From Chitinophaga pinensis (GTDB lineage: Bacteria; Bacteroidota; Bacteroidia; UKL13-3): DNA of 64,000 nucleotides. Where the stretch lies: contig CAMAWM010000006.1 of assembly GCA_945861965.1 (NCBI GenBank), positions 16,750 through 80,749 of the forward strand, written 5' to 3'. Below the pieces are notes generated by a model, which searched no databases, was not told the origin of the DNA, and was given only the letters and a program-made list of their open reading frames with translations. The position numbers were made by a program, and so were the translations under genes. This document shows positions 9,145 through 17,498 of this stretch, piece by piece; position 1 is the first letter of the stretch; every line of letters starts with the position of its first letter.

Positions 9145-10572
9145 ATGAAAAAATTTATTTTAACAATACTTATAAGTCTGATTTATTTATTGGGATATTC
9201 TCAAATCAAATGTTATATTAAAATAAACATGAGCGACTGTAAGAACTGTTTTGCTGCTATCAGCTATTTTGATAAAATAAATGCTAACGTAAAAAAAATA
9301 TTTATTTTTAGAGGTAGTTATGAACAAGACAGAGAATATATTCAACAGACGTTTTTTAATGACACTAACCAAAAAGCAGAAATACTATTTTCGGATTCAT
9401 TGTATCATAGTTTAGATACTTTTTCGGCAAGCTCAATTCATGTTTTCACACCACAAGGGTTATCTGCACAATTTCCATTTAGAGCAATTGACAAAAATTT
9501 CCATTTGATTAATTACCCGGACACACTTTATTTTAGAGACAAATTACCAGTTTCTTGTAAATTTAAGATTGAGAACGAGCTTCTTTATACTTATAATTAT
9601 CCGTTGAGCGAAATTGCTATTTATAATATGAATAAATGGTATGCAAATGCTACAAAAATCAAATTAACAGACAAAATGATTAAGATAGCATATAATAAGC
9701 ATTTCCGCGATACATCAAGCTATTACAAATGTAATGAGTTAAGAGAAAAAATGAATGTGCCAAGGTTTATTGCTTTGAACCAAATATGGTCATTTGATGT
9801 AAAAAGCGATACTCTTTATTTTGTTTCAAAACATCTTTATCCTAAATTATGTAACTATAAAGGCAAAGCCGATACGTGCTTTTATGTGTTCTTTAGTTTA
9901 TTTACCGTTTTTAATAATAGTGTTTTAAAAATAACTGATATTGAACGAACTTACAAAGAAGATAGTCTGGTATACACTTATGAAGGAATTGGTTTTTTGG
10001 GAACATATTTCCACTTTTGTAATAATAAATTTCTATTTAATATGGGCAAGAAAAAACTTGAGAAAAGAAACAACTATTTTATAGGAGAATGGGTGTCAAA
10101 TAATGGCTCAATATCTTATAATAAACCTTTTCCAATTGATTTGCCTGAACTGACTTATAAATTTAAAATAGGTTATCTAAGCGAATATACCTTAGATTAT
10201 CCGTATTTGTTTTCTTGTTTTTCAGCACAATTAGAGAACTTAGAAACGTTTACTTCAATATACTTGCCTGTTAATACAGGGAAATTAGATTATCTATATG
10301 AGAGCCTACCAACTATAACCTCCCCAACCAAAATTAATTATAAAGTTGTCGATTTTTGCATAAGCAATAACCGAATTAAGCTACTTTTCTATCGGAATAA
10401 AACATTAGTTGTTCAAGAAATAGATTTAACAAATAAAACAACAGTTGGCGAGAAAACTTTGATGACTTTTTCATCAGACAATGTATTAAGGTCAGACCCT
10501 CAGTTTGAAGATTTTAGTACTCTTGTTCTGCTCCCAATGGATGGTTATTACCTTGTAAGACTTAAGATTTGA
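9145..10572 (+). CDS. Secreted protein of unknown function with CxxC (thioredoxin-like) N-terminal part
   Basis: A 475-residue protein with a signal peptide (MKKFILTILISLIYLLGYSQ). Just after it comes SDCKNC at about residues 31-36, followed by an alternating strand/helix pattern to about residue 125 that could be a degenerate thioredoxin-like fold, as in some AhpC/TlpA relatives. The remaining ~340 residues are beta-rich with many Tyr, Phe and Asn (e.g. IWSFDVKSDTLYFVSKH, VVDFCISNNRIKLLFYRN), suggestive of a beta-propeller, but I cannot name a family. It is the only gene downstream of the broken cysteine-peptide gene and could act on that peptide; this is inference. The start is the second of two overlapping ATGs because only it opens into the signal peptide. 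The stop is TGA. Confidence 0.7.
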   Translation: MKKFILTILISLIYLLGYSQIKCYIKINMSDCKNCFAAISYFDKINANVKKIFIFRGSYEQDREYIQQTFFNDTNQKAEILFSDSLYHSLDTFSASSIHVFTPQGLSAQFPFRAIDKNFHLINYPDTLYFRDKLPVSCKFKIENELLYTYNYPLSEIAIYNMNKWYANATKIKLTDKMIKIAYNKHFRDTSSYYKCNELREKMNVPRFIALNQIWSFDVKSDTLYFVSKHLYPKLCNYKGKADTCFYVFFSLFTVFNNSVLKITDIERTYKEDSLVYTYEGIGFLGTYFHFCNNKFLFNMGKKKLEKRNNYFIGEWVSNNGSISYNKPFPIDLPELTYKFKIGYLSEYTLDYPYLFSCFSAQLENLETFTSIYLPVNTGKLDYLYESLPTITSPTKINYKVVDFCISNNRIKLLFYRNKTLVVQEIDLTNKTTVGEKTLMTFSSDNVLRSDPQFEDFSTLVLLPMDGYYLVRLKI

Positions 10573-10597
10573 TATTACTTATACCCATTCTTTCAAA

Positions 10598-11260
10598 TTA
10601 ATCATGGCATTCCATCATCAATAAATCGCCTTCTTCATAACTTATTTTAACATTTTCATCAGATAATGCTTCGTTGCTATTTCCTATTCGATAACCAAGT
10701 TTTAGTTTTTCATTGTTCAAATTATATTTTAACCCTGAAGTAATAATTCCATTTACTTCGCCAACCGGAATTAATGAAATTGCAAATCCTTTGACATATC
10801 TTTTCTCGAAGTTTTTTGGCAGTAAAAATATTTTTGAATAATCGTCTATTATAACAATATTGATTTTATTTTTATAACGAACAATATTGGTAATATTTGC
10901 AATGGTGTGGTCGGCACGTTTTCCAGTTGCCCAAATAATATTAACTGCAGCAAAACCTTTTTCAATTAAATATTCGATTCCTTTTTCTAAATCGGTTTTG
11001 TTTTGATCTACTATTTTTACAATTTCAATAGGTTGCTGATATTGTAAAATTTCTTCTGGATTTCTGTTGCGATCAAAATCTCCAAGCAAAACATCAATCT
11101 TAATTCCCAAGTCCAAAGCTCTGTCCATTGCGCCATCCAACACCATTACCAATGGATTCCATTCGAGCAATTGCCCCAACAATTCTGTTGAACAGACTTC
11201 ACCATTTGCAATAATTAATGCAGGTTCTTGCTTGTCGGTAACTACATGATGTGAACTCAT
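10598..11260 (-). CDS. thiN: Thiamine pyrophosphokinase
   Basis: This 220-residue protein transfers pyrophosphate from ATP to thiamine to make the cofactor TPP. Seen motifs: LGDFDR at about 60-65 (metal/ATP site), DQNKTDLEKGIEYLIEKG at about 86-103 with the conserved D-x-x-K-T-D, and ATGKRADHTIANI at about 111-123. The C-terminal beta domain with SGLKYNL and SNEALSDENVKISYEEG (thiamine-binding segment) is complete. No thi biosynthesis gene or TPP riboswitch is visible around it, which suits a salvage role. It is convergent with the CxxC protein gene. Confidence 0.9.
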   Translation of the reverse strand: MSSHHVVTDKQEPALIIANGEVCSTELLGQLLEWNPLVMVLDGAMDRALDLGIKIDVLLGDFDRNRNPEEILQYQQPIEIVKIVDQNKTDLEKGIEYLIEKGFAAVNIIWATGKRADHTIANITNIVRYKNKINIVIIDDYSKIFLLPKNFEKRYVKGFAISLIPVGEVNGIITSGLKYNLNNEKLKLGYRIGNSNEALSDENVKISYEEGDLLMMECHD

Positions 11261-11344
11261 TCAGAATTTAATAATTGATTTGTTTTTTGAATGTGCAATA
11301 TTTTTAAAATTGCTTGAAATAAAAACACATTATTTTGTGCACGA

Positions 11345-12010
11345 ATGAAAATTTATGAAACACTGAGTCAAACGCAAATACAACACAAAACAAAATTGAT
11401 GCAAGCATTGCAAAAATACTTGCCCCAAAATGCATTGGAATATTGTACTGAACTAATAATGTATCACAAATTGCATTTGCATATTGAAGTGGAACGGAAA
11501 TCAAAATATGGCGATTACTCGGCACACGAAGGCAAAGGAAATCGCATCAGCATCAATCATAATTTAAGCCGGTTTGAATTTTTAATAACCTTTGTTCATG
11601 AGCTTGCGCACCATACAGCGCATAAAAAATACGGTCCATCGCACGATGCACATGGCGAAGAATGGAAAAAAGAATTTCAACAATGCATGCGTCCGTTTTT
11701 TGATATGGAAATTTTTCCATTCGATTTAAAATTGACGCTTGCCAAGCACATGAAAAACCCAAAATATTCGCAATCGGCCGATGTAAAACTGTTGGAGGTT
11801 TTACGAAAATACGATTCAAGAAAAGCAAATCAACCTACTTTATCGCAATTACCTGATGGCGCATTTTTTAAAATAAAAGGAAACGAAATTGCCATGCGCA
11901 GAATTGAAAAACTAAGAACGTATGTGTTGTGCGAAACTCTAAATGGGAAAAAATACCGTGTACATTCGATGGTTGAAATTGAAAAACCAAGCGAAGAAAA
12001 AATGAAATGA
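11345..12010 (+). CDS. SprT-like zinc metalloprotease-fold protein
   Basis: A 221-residue protein with the metal-binding HELAH motif at residues 85-89 and a third ligand candidate in HGEEW at about 103-107, the SprT/SPRTN arrangement. Family members are metallopeptidase-like; eukaryotic SPRTN cleaves DNA-protein crosslinks, while the bacterial role is poorly known. No signal peptide is seen, so it is cytoplasmic. The C-terminal ~60 residues form a small beta-rich tail (FFKIKGNEIAMRRIEKLR) common to Bacteroidota members. Its TGA stop lies 5 bp from the converging msrB gene. Confidence 0.85.
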   Translation: MKIYETLSQTQIQHKTKLMQALQKYLPQNALEYCTELIMYHKLHLHIEVERKSKYGDYSAHEGKGNRISINHNLSRFEFLITFVHELAHHTAHKKYGPSHDAHGEEWKKEFQQCMRPFFDMEIFPFDLKLTLAKHMKNPKYSQSADVKLLEVLRKYDSRKANQPTLSQLPDGAFFKIKGNEIAMRRIEKLRTYVLCETLNGKKYRVHSMVEIEKPSEEKMK

Positions 12011-12015
12011 GTGTG

Positions 12016-12531
12016 CTATTTTTCTTTGTTTTTAAAATCAATTGAAACTCCGTTTACACAAAATCTCAAACCAGTTGGTTTTGGTCCATCGTCAAACACA
12101 TGACCAATATGTCCGCCACAATTGGCACACATTATTTCGGTTCTTTTCATTCCATGAGTTGAATCCGTTTCGGTTTTTATTTTTGTACTGTCCAACGCAT
12201 CAAAAAAACTAGGCCAACCACATCCAGCATCAAATTTATTTTCACTTGAAAACAACTCGTTTCCGCATCCCACACAAACATAAATTCCTCCATCCCAATT
12301 TGCATTCCATTGGCTTGTAAAAGGCCTTTCAGTTCCCTTGTTTCTCAACACTTGAAATTGCTCTGCACTGAGTTGCTTTTTCCATTCTTCATCCGTTTTA
12401 TTAATTGGAAAAGTAGTTTTATTCATGCTTGTTTCGTTTGAAGTTGATGGTTCGGAATGAGGAGTGTTATTGTAATCACACGATGTAAAAACAAGCGTCA
12501 AAAATAAAGCGATTTGAGAAGAATTCATCAT
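12016..12531 (-). CDS. msrB: Peptide-methionine (R)-S-oxide reductase MsrB, lipoprotein
   Basis: This enzyme reduces methionine-R-sulfoxide in proteins. A lipoprotein signal ends LVFTSC with the lipidated Cys at 18, so it acts in the envelope rather than the cytosol. The MsrB domain spans about 42-168: zinc Cys pairs at 86/89 (CVGCG) and 135/138 (CANCG), the GCGWPSFFDAL motif, and the catalytic Cys158 in RFCVNG. The gene starts 9 bp after the HmuY-like lipoprotein gene and is probably the last gene of the heme-uptake operon, where repair of oxidised surface proteins would make sense (inference). Confidence 0.93.
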   Translation of the reverse strand: MMNSSQIALFLTLVFTSCDYNNTPHSEPSTSNETSMNKTTFPINKTDEEWKKQLSAEQFQVLRNKGTERPFTSQWNANWDGGIYVCVGCGNELFSSENKFDAGCGWPSFFDALDSTKIKTETDSTHGMKRTEIMCANCGGHIGHVFDDGPKPTGLRFCVNGVSIDFKNKEK

Positions 12532-12540
12532 TAAAAAAAA

Positions 12541-13542
12541 TTATTCTATTCGTAGGTATTCAAATTTTGGAGATCCTTTAATTCCGTTGTTATAAAAATC
12601 GATGAAACGAAGTTTCCAAATTTGTTTGCGATTGGAATCTATTGTTTGCAAAATATAATTTACGTGTTTTCGAATGGTATAATTTGCAGCAATTTGATCG
12701 TAAATTTTCCAATCGTATCCAATTGTATTTCGAGTGTTTTTATATTGAAATGTTTTGGCTAATTCGGGAGTTATTTTTTCAAATTCGTTGATGCTATCTA
12801 CAGCAACAATTATTTTTGATGGATTTATAAAAACACCTGTTAACGCATAAGGTGTGGGCTTTCCGGCTATGTCAAATATTTCGGCATATTGATTGAAACA
12901 AAAATGCCATTGGGTTTTTTCTGGTTCAAAATTTAATACGATTCCTTTGTTTTCAAAATTAAAATATACCAAATTTTTCGAATGGTCTTTTTCAATAAAA
13001 ATCGTTGTGGTATCTGTGCCTGAATAATTGGAAAATGTAAGCCAATATCCCGAATCAGAAACCGAACGAATTATAAATTGTTTGAATCTGTTTTCGACTA
13101 AAGCAATATCAACTCCACGATCAATTGCATAAACATTTTGTTTGCTACTATTGTTTGCATTGCACCAGTTTTTCATTGCTAAAGAATCAACATTTCCGTT
13201 TGATGGATCGCATGAATAAATTAAGGAAGAATAATCAAGCGAAGGAATAAAAGTTGTCTTTCCGGTATTAGCAATGAATGCATATTTCCCTCCGTTTACA
13301 TAAATTAAATTTCCTACAATAGATGCATCAAATGCTAACTCCCAACATTTGTTGTCAGCCAAATAAATACTGCTGTCTTCTATGTTTACAAATGCCATTT
13401 TTTTATAATCGCTTCCAAGATCAACCCTAAGCATTCTACAAGCTCCTTTGGGTGAAAGTGTATATGGTTTTTCTGCTTTTTCGCAGGACAAAAAAACCAA
13501 TAGCAAAAGCACAAAAAATATGTTCCTGTTTTTTTTAATCAT
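12541..13542 (-). CDS. HmuY-family heme-binding lipoprotein
   Basis: A 333-residue protein with a lipobox ending LVFLSC (Cys20). The HmuY pattern is seen: VDLGSDYKKMAFVNIEDSSI (about 40-59) followed by CWELAFD at 66-72, and a second half starting near residue 190 with another strand set (KNLVYFNFENKGIVLNFEP). HmuY proteins take heme from host or environmental proteins and pass it to a TonB receptor; here the receptor gene lies immediately upstream with a 1-bp gap. In known HmuY the heme ligands are His or Met; the ligand cannot be picked from sequence alone. The family call rests on pattern recognition, so heme rather than another porphyrin is inference. Confidence 0.75.
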   Translation of the reverse strand: MIKKNRNIFFVLLLLVFLSCEKAEKPYTLSPKGACRMLRVDLGSDYKKMAFVNIEDSSIYLADNKCWELAFDASIVGNLIYVNGGKYAFIANTGKTTFIPSLDYSSLIYSCDPSNGNVDSLAMKNWCNANNSSKQNVYAIDRGVDIALVENRFKQFIIRSVSDSGYWLTFSNYSGTDTTTIFIEKDHSKNLVYFNFENKGIVLNFEPEKTQWHFCFNQYAEIFDIAGKPTPYALTGVFINPSKIIVAVDSINEFEKITPELAKTFQYKNTRNTIGYDWKIYDQIAANYTIRKHVNYILQTIDSNRKQIWKLRFIDFYNNGIKGSPKFEYLRIE

Positions 13543-13543
13543 G

Positions 13544-15610
13544 CTATTTTTTATTCCAATCTAAATTTATTTTATACGAAACAAAAAGACTTCTTCCCAA
13601 AGCTATAAGTGCTGAATTGTTTTGATTTGAATGAGGTCCAGAAATAAAACTTGCCTGCACATTCTGTACATCAAAAATATTTTTGCAACCAAAAGTCAAG
13701 CTCATTTTTTTATTCAACATGTTTTTAGTGAGCGTAAAATCAAACAATGCAAATGTGTTTATATAACTTGAAAAATAGTTGTCGTTAACAATATCGTATT
13801 GATAGGTATTTAACTTGCCGTTTACTTTAAAAAACAAATTTATGTTAGCGTCCAATTTACTAAAATTATACATTGCATTTGCTCTAAATTGCGAATTGTC
13901 AAAATAGCGTTCGTTTGTATTTTTATTCAAAACCGAATTGCTAATTGAAGTATATGCGTAGCCAAAACTTGTACTAAATTTTTCTCTTCGATATTCAACA
14001 TCTAAGTTGAAACCAACACTCTTGAACTCGCCTATATTTATATATTGCGCAACGAAAATACTGCTTTGCAATCGGGCAAAATCAATCCTGTTTTTAATGT
14101 GATTTAAAAATAGAGATGGTTCAATAACAAGTGTACTTTTATTGGATTTGTTTTCGTAATTTAAAGCAAATTGTATGTTGTCAGAAGTTTCTGCTTGCAG
14201 TTTTGGATTGCCTAAAAGATTGTGGTTTGGATCAACAAATTGCAAATGCAATTCTTTTAAACTTGGCGCGCGAAAACCGCGAGCATACGAAAATCTCACC
14301 GCAATGTTATTTTGTAAATCATACTTGAAATGGATTGAAGGAATTAACGGTACTGCAAATTGTGTGTTGTAAATAAAACGCATAGCCGGTCTGATCAAAA
14401 TCTTTTCAACTGGCTTCCACTCTGTGCTTGCAAATAAATTGTAATCTGTAATTTGTACTGATTGCAATGCAAGTCGATTTCCTATTGCTGTTTCGTTATT
14501 AAATTCATATCCCAATTGATAATTGAATTTGTCATTTTTATTTTTTTTCGAAACAGTTCCTCTACTCATCCAAAGCGAAAAATAATTGCTGTCTTGAAGT
14601 TGCGCATCTTGAATTAATTCTTCTTTTAGTGTCAGCAAATCTTTTTGAAAAGAATTTCTAATTCTTCTATAATTTTGATACGAAACAATTGCATGAACGC
14701 TGTAAAACGAGTTGTATTTTTTTTCAAAAAAAACAGTTGAGTTAATTCTGCGAGTAAAATAATATTCGTCTTTTGCATAGGCCTCATAAGAGTTTACAAT
14801 TGCTTCGCCTTTGTTGCTTATTTTTTCATCAAAAAAAAGTGTGTTCAATTTTAGACTGCCATTTTTTATGTTCAATCCAAAATTAATGTTCGAAAAATAT
14901 TGAAGTCTTGGCTTCCATATTTTTACTCTTGATTCTTCAGTTTGTGGATAGCCAAAAAAAATATTTCTTCCACCTAAAATTTGAAAAGCGATTCGTTTTC
15001 CAGCCGTTGAATATTCAAAGTTTGAATTGTATTGCCCAATCGTTTCGGCATATAAACTTGCCGATACTTTTGAATTGTTTTTAGTTGGCTTTTTACTAAT
15101 AATATTAATCACTCCGCCCAAAGCATCCGAACCAAAATTTACACTCATTGGCCCCTCAATCATTTCAATTCGATCTACATTATTTAAATTTATTTGTGTT
15201 AGATCAATATTGCCATTCTCTCGTCCAATAACAGGCACTCCATCAAGCAATATTTTAATATTTTGTCCTGAAACTCCTTGTAAAATAAGGCTACTTCCTA
15301 ATAAAGGATCTTGATTGATTCGAACATTTAATTCGTTGCACAACAAAGTTTGCAGATTGAAAGCACCTTGTGATTCTATCCGTTTGTTATCAATAACTTT
15401 AACTTTTAAAACAGAATTCGATAAAGAGTTTTCATTGATTTGTCCGGTAGTAATTACAACTTCATTCAAGCGATTTGCAACTAAACTATCCGAAATATTT
15501 TGTGAGGATATGGATTTTGCGAATCCGCACATCAGCACAAAAAAAACAATCACTCCTTTGAAGAAAGAAGTGATTGTGAATTTGAAATTATATTTTTTCA
15601 GAATTGTCAA
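13544..15610 (-). CDS. TonB-dependent receptor, HmuR-like heme receptor candidate
   Basis: A 688-residue outer-membrane receptor. It has a signal/anchor region to about residue 38, then a plug domain (about 45-160) with NVVITT-like TonB-box surroundings (NEVVITTG), KILLDGVPVIGRENG and IEMIEGPMSVNFGSDALGG, then a 22-strand-type barrel. It lacks the CarboxypepD-like extension of the 1787-5599 receptor and is of classic siderophore/heme/vitamin size. The plug opening (LNEVVITTGQINEN) and the conserved GGVINIISKKP are typical. Being flanked by two HmuY-like genes points to heme or a related porphyrin as substrate. The gene starts 33 bp after the stop of the T9SS HmuY-like gene. Confidence 0.87.
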   Translation of the reverse strand: MTILKKYNFKFTITSFFKGVIVFFVLMCGFAKSISSQNISDSLVANRLNEVVITTGQINENSLSNSVLKVKVIDNKRIESQGAFNLQTLLCNELNVRINQDPLLGSSLILQGVSGQNIKILLDGVPVIGRENGNIDLTQINLNNVDRIEMIEGPMSVNFGSDALGGVINIISKKPTKNNSKVSASLYAETIGQYNSNFEYSTAGKRIAFQILGGRNIFFGYPQTEESRVKIWKPRLQYFSNINFGLNIKNGSLKLNTLFFDEKISNKGEAIVNSYEAYAKDEYYFTRRINSTVFFEKKYNSFYSVHAIVSYQNYRRIRNSFQKDLLTLKEELIQDAQLQDSNYFSLWMSRGTVSKKNKNDKFNYQLGYEFNNETAIGNRLALQSVQITDYNLFASTEWKPVEKILIRPAMRFIYNTQFAVPLIPSIHFKYDLQNNIAVRFSYARGFRAPSLKELHLQFVDPNHNLLGNPKLQAETSDNIQFALNYENKSNKSTLVIEPSLFLNHIKNRIDFARLQSSIFVAQYINIGEFKSVGFNLDVEYRREKFSTSFGYAYTSISNSVLNKNTNERYFDNSQFRANAMYNFSKLDANINLFFKVNGKLNTYQYDIVNDNYFSSYINTFALFDFTLTKNMLNKKMSLTFGCKNIFDVQNVQASFISGPHSNQNNSALIALGRSLFVSYKINLDWNKK

Positions 15611-15643
15611 ATCTTATGATTTGTAAACTACTGTTTATAAAAT

Positions 15644-16948
15644 TTACTGTTTAATAAATTTATGAAATTCGGTTTTTCCATTCCATTCAATTTTGATGAA
15701 ATAAATGCCAGAACCAAAACCCGACAAATCAAAATTGGTAGCGTTATTGATTTCTTTTTTTGCAAGCTCTTTGCCGGTAATATCTGATACTATCGCATTT
15801 CCAGAAACCTTGTTTTCAAAATTACTTATAGATATATTTATTACTTCGTTTGCAGGATTTGGATAAACTAAAAACTGATTGCTTTTCTCGATGGTTTCAT
15901 TTAATCCCAATAGAGGTCTCATGAAAATTGTTTTTTTGAATGCAATATTCTGACGTGTTGAATTAGCAAAATAATTAGTAAAAATTATTTTGTAATCTGC
16001 TAATGTATCTAATGGAGATTTAACAAAAAAAGCAAGCGAATCAACAATAGGAACATTTCCTGGAGCCATTGCAATTTCTTTCCAAGTCCAATCTAAAATA
16101 TTACAATTTTTTGAATAAGGCGGCATTGGTTTTGGTCCTACCGAATCAATATCTCCACCAAAATATTTAGCAGCTTGCACCTTTGGATTTTGCAAAACGC
16201 CAACTACTGGATACATCACTGGAGGTCCACCTAAACTAACTGGTGCTTTGTATTTGGTGAAAAGCAAATCCCAACTGTTAGCCGAAGGTTCGCGGTCAAT
16301 TGCAGTTTTTGTTATTAAATTATAATACGCAAATAGTTTTCCTGCATACTCTTTTTTCTTAATCGTTACGCTGTTGCTATCGCTTCCGTCAATGTTTGAA
16401 AAAGAAAATACCCATTGTGTATCGGCTTCGTTGCGTTGAATACAAATTTTCTTGAAATTTGATGTTCCAATAACGGCTAGAAAAACTTTTGTTCCTATTA
16501 CATTATGACTTGGATCTACATAAGTATAAGTTCCCCAACCATAATCTGCAACTGACATAGATGCAAAATTGTATCCATCGTTAAAAGCACCAATATCCCA
16601 ACTTGTATCGCCATTATATGTTTGCTTCCAAGTTTTCCATCCAGCGGTATCAAATTGTTCCCAATTAGACGATGTAAAATTTGATTTGTAAAGACTTGTA
16701 CCTCTACCATCATTAATTTTTACAGTAGCTCCTTGCATGGTATTGCTTGGCGGAATAGATGGTCGAACGGAAAATGCAATGTGCCAATTGTTTCCGATAA
16801 CAGTATCTTTATTTCCTGATTTCAAATTGTAATAAACATCCTGAACGTTTCCTGGCTTCATGCTTAAGGAGTCCTGAACGGTTATAGGTTGTGCTGACAC
16901 TAAAGTACTAGCAATAGTACATACGGTTAAAAAAAATAGTTTCTTCAT
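15644..16948 (-). CDS. HmuY-like protein with T9SS type A sorting tail
   Basis: A 434-residue secreted protein: a signal peptide (ending TLVSAQ, residue 19), then a HmuY-like pattern (VQDVYYNLKSGNKDTVIGN with NNWHIAFSV at about 53-61), a second repeat at about 205-230 (GKLFAYYNLITKTAIDRE, SWDLLFTKY), and a C-terminal T9SS sorting domain from about residue 347 (FLVYPNPANEVINIS ... GSGIYFIKIEWNGK ... KFIKQ). It is first in the operon that continues with the TonB receptor and the HmuY lipoprotein. So one heme binder is probably exported to the surface or medium by T9SS and the other is lipid-anchored. Family membership of this copy is less certain than that of the lipoprotein. Confidence 0.72.
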   Translation of the reverse strand: MKKLFFLTVCTIASTLVSAQPITVQDSLSMKPGNVQDVYYNLKSGNKDTVIGNNWHIAFSVRPSIPPSNTMQGATVKINDGRGTSLYKSNFTSSNWEQFDTAGWKTWKQTYNGDTSWDIGAFNDGYNFASMSVADYGWGTYTYVDPSHNVIGTKVFLAVIGTSNFKKICIQRNEADTQWVFSFSNIDGSDSNSVTIKKKEYAGKLFAYYNLITKTAIDREPSANSWDLLFTKYKAPVSLGGPPVMYPVVGVLQNPKVQAAKYFGGDIDSVGPKPMPPYSKNCNILDWTWKEIAMAPGNVPIVDSLAFFVKSPLDTLADYKIIFTNYFANSTRQNIAFKKTIFMRPLLGLNETIEKSNQFLVYPNPANEVINISISNFENKVSGNAIVSDITGKELAKKEINNATNFDLSGFGSGIYFIKIEWNGKTEFHKFIKQ

Positions 16949-17004
16949 TAATTTATTATTTGGTTTTTTAATTGGGGCGCAAAACTCGCACTACCTAGCT
17001 CAAA

Positions 17005-17019
17005 GTGCTATGATGTAAC
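17005..17019. promoter_or_regulatory. Small palindrome upstream of the heme-uptake operon
   Basis: On the minus strand, TAGC-ACTTTGA-GCTA lies about 60 bp before the ATG at 16948, and an overlapping GCACT/AGTGC pair adds symmetry. It could be an operator for an iron or heme regulator; no regulator gene is nearby and the match is short. Confidence 0.25.
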
Positions 17020-17100
17020 TCACGTATTTTTTTTATGACTGAATTTTTACAATTCAAAATTTATCGTGCTTGAATTTAAAAACAAGATAGTTATTACGAT

Positions 17101-17132
17101 TTTGGCAGTTAAGTCAATTTGATTTAGTTTTG
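17101..17132 (+). promoter_or_regulatory. Promoter of the panD operon
   Basis: TTTG (17101-17104), a 20-nt spacer and TAGTTTTG (17125-17132), an exact TAnnTTTG. It ends 18 nt before the panD ATG at 17151. It overlaps an upstream in-frame TTG, which rules that TTG out as the start. Confidence 0.75.
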
Positions 17133-17150
17133 CCGAGCAAATACACAGAT

Positions 17151-17498
17151 ATGCATATACAAGTTTTAAAATCAAAAATACACCGAGTAAAAGTAACCCA
17201 AACAGAACTTCACTATGTGGGTAGTATTACCATTGATCAGGATTTGATGACCGCATCAAACATTATTGAAAATGAAAAAGTTCAGGTTGTAAACATCAAC
17301 AATGGCGAGCGATTGGAAACCTATGTAATTACTGGCGAACCCGGAACTGGAATAATTTGTTTAAATGGTCCTGCTGCACGAAAAGCCGCTGTTGGCGATT
17401 ATGTTATCGTTTTGTCCTATGCAAGTATGGATTTTGAAGAAGCCAAAAAATACAAACCCGTTGCTGTTTATCCTGATATAAACAATAAGATTAGTTAA
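17151..17498 (+). CDS. panD: Aspartate 1-decarboxylase (pyruvoyl enzyme)
   Basis: PanD converts L-aspartate to beta-alanine for pantothenate and CoA synthesis. The 115-residue protein has the self-processing site Gly24-Ser25 (YVGSITID); Ser25 becomes the pyruvoyl group. Placing the start at the ATG 17151 puts this Ser at exactly 25, as in the E. coli enzyme, and the promoter lies just upstream, so the longer TTG form is rejected. Other conserved segments seen: NIENGER-like [12 protein letters not shown] (54-Asn to 58-Arg region) and [18 protein letters not shown]. The TAA stop touches the TTG start of the next gene, so the two are translationally coupled. Confidence 0.95.
   Translation: MHIQVLKSKIHRVKVTQTELHYVGSITIDQDLMTASNIIENEKVQVVNINNGERLETYVITGEPGTGIICLNGPAARKAAVGDYVIVLSYASMDFEEAKKYKPVAVYPDINNKIS

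Noticed and set aside
17130..17150. TTG start of panD at 17130
   Set aside because: It lies within the -7 box and would move the processing Ser away from position 25.
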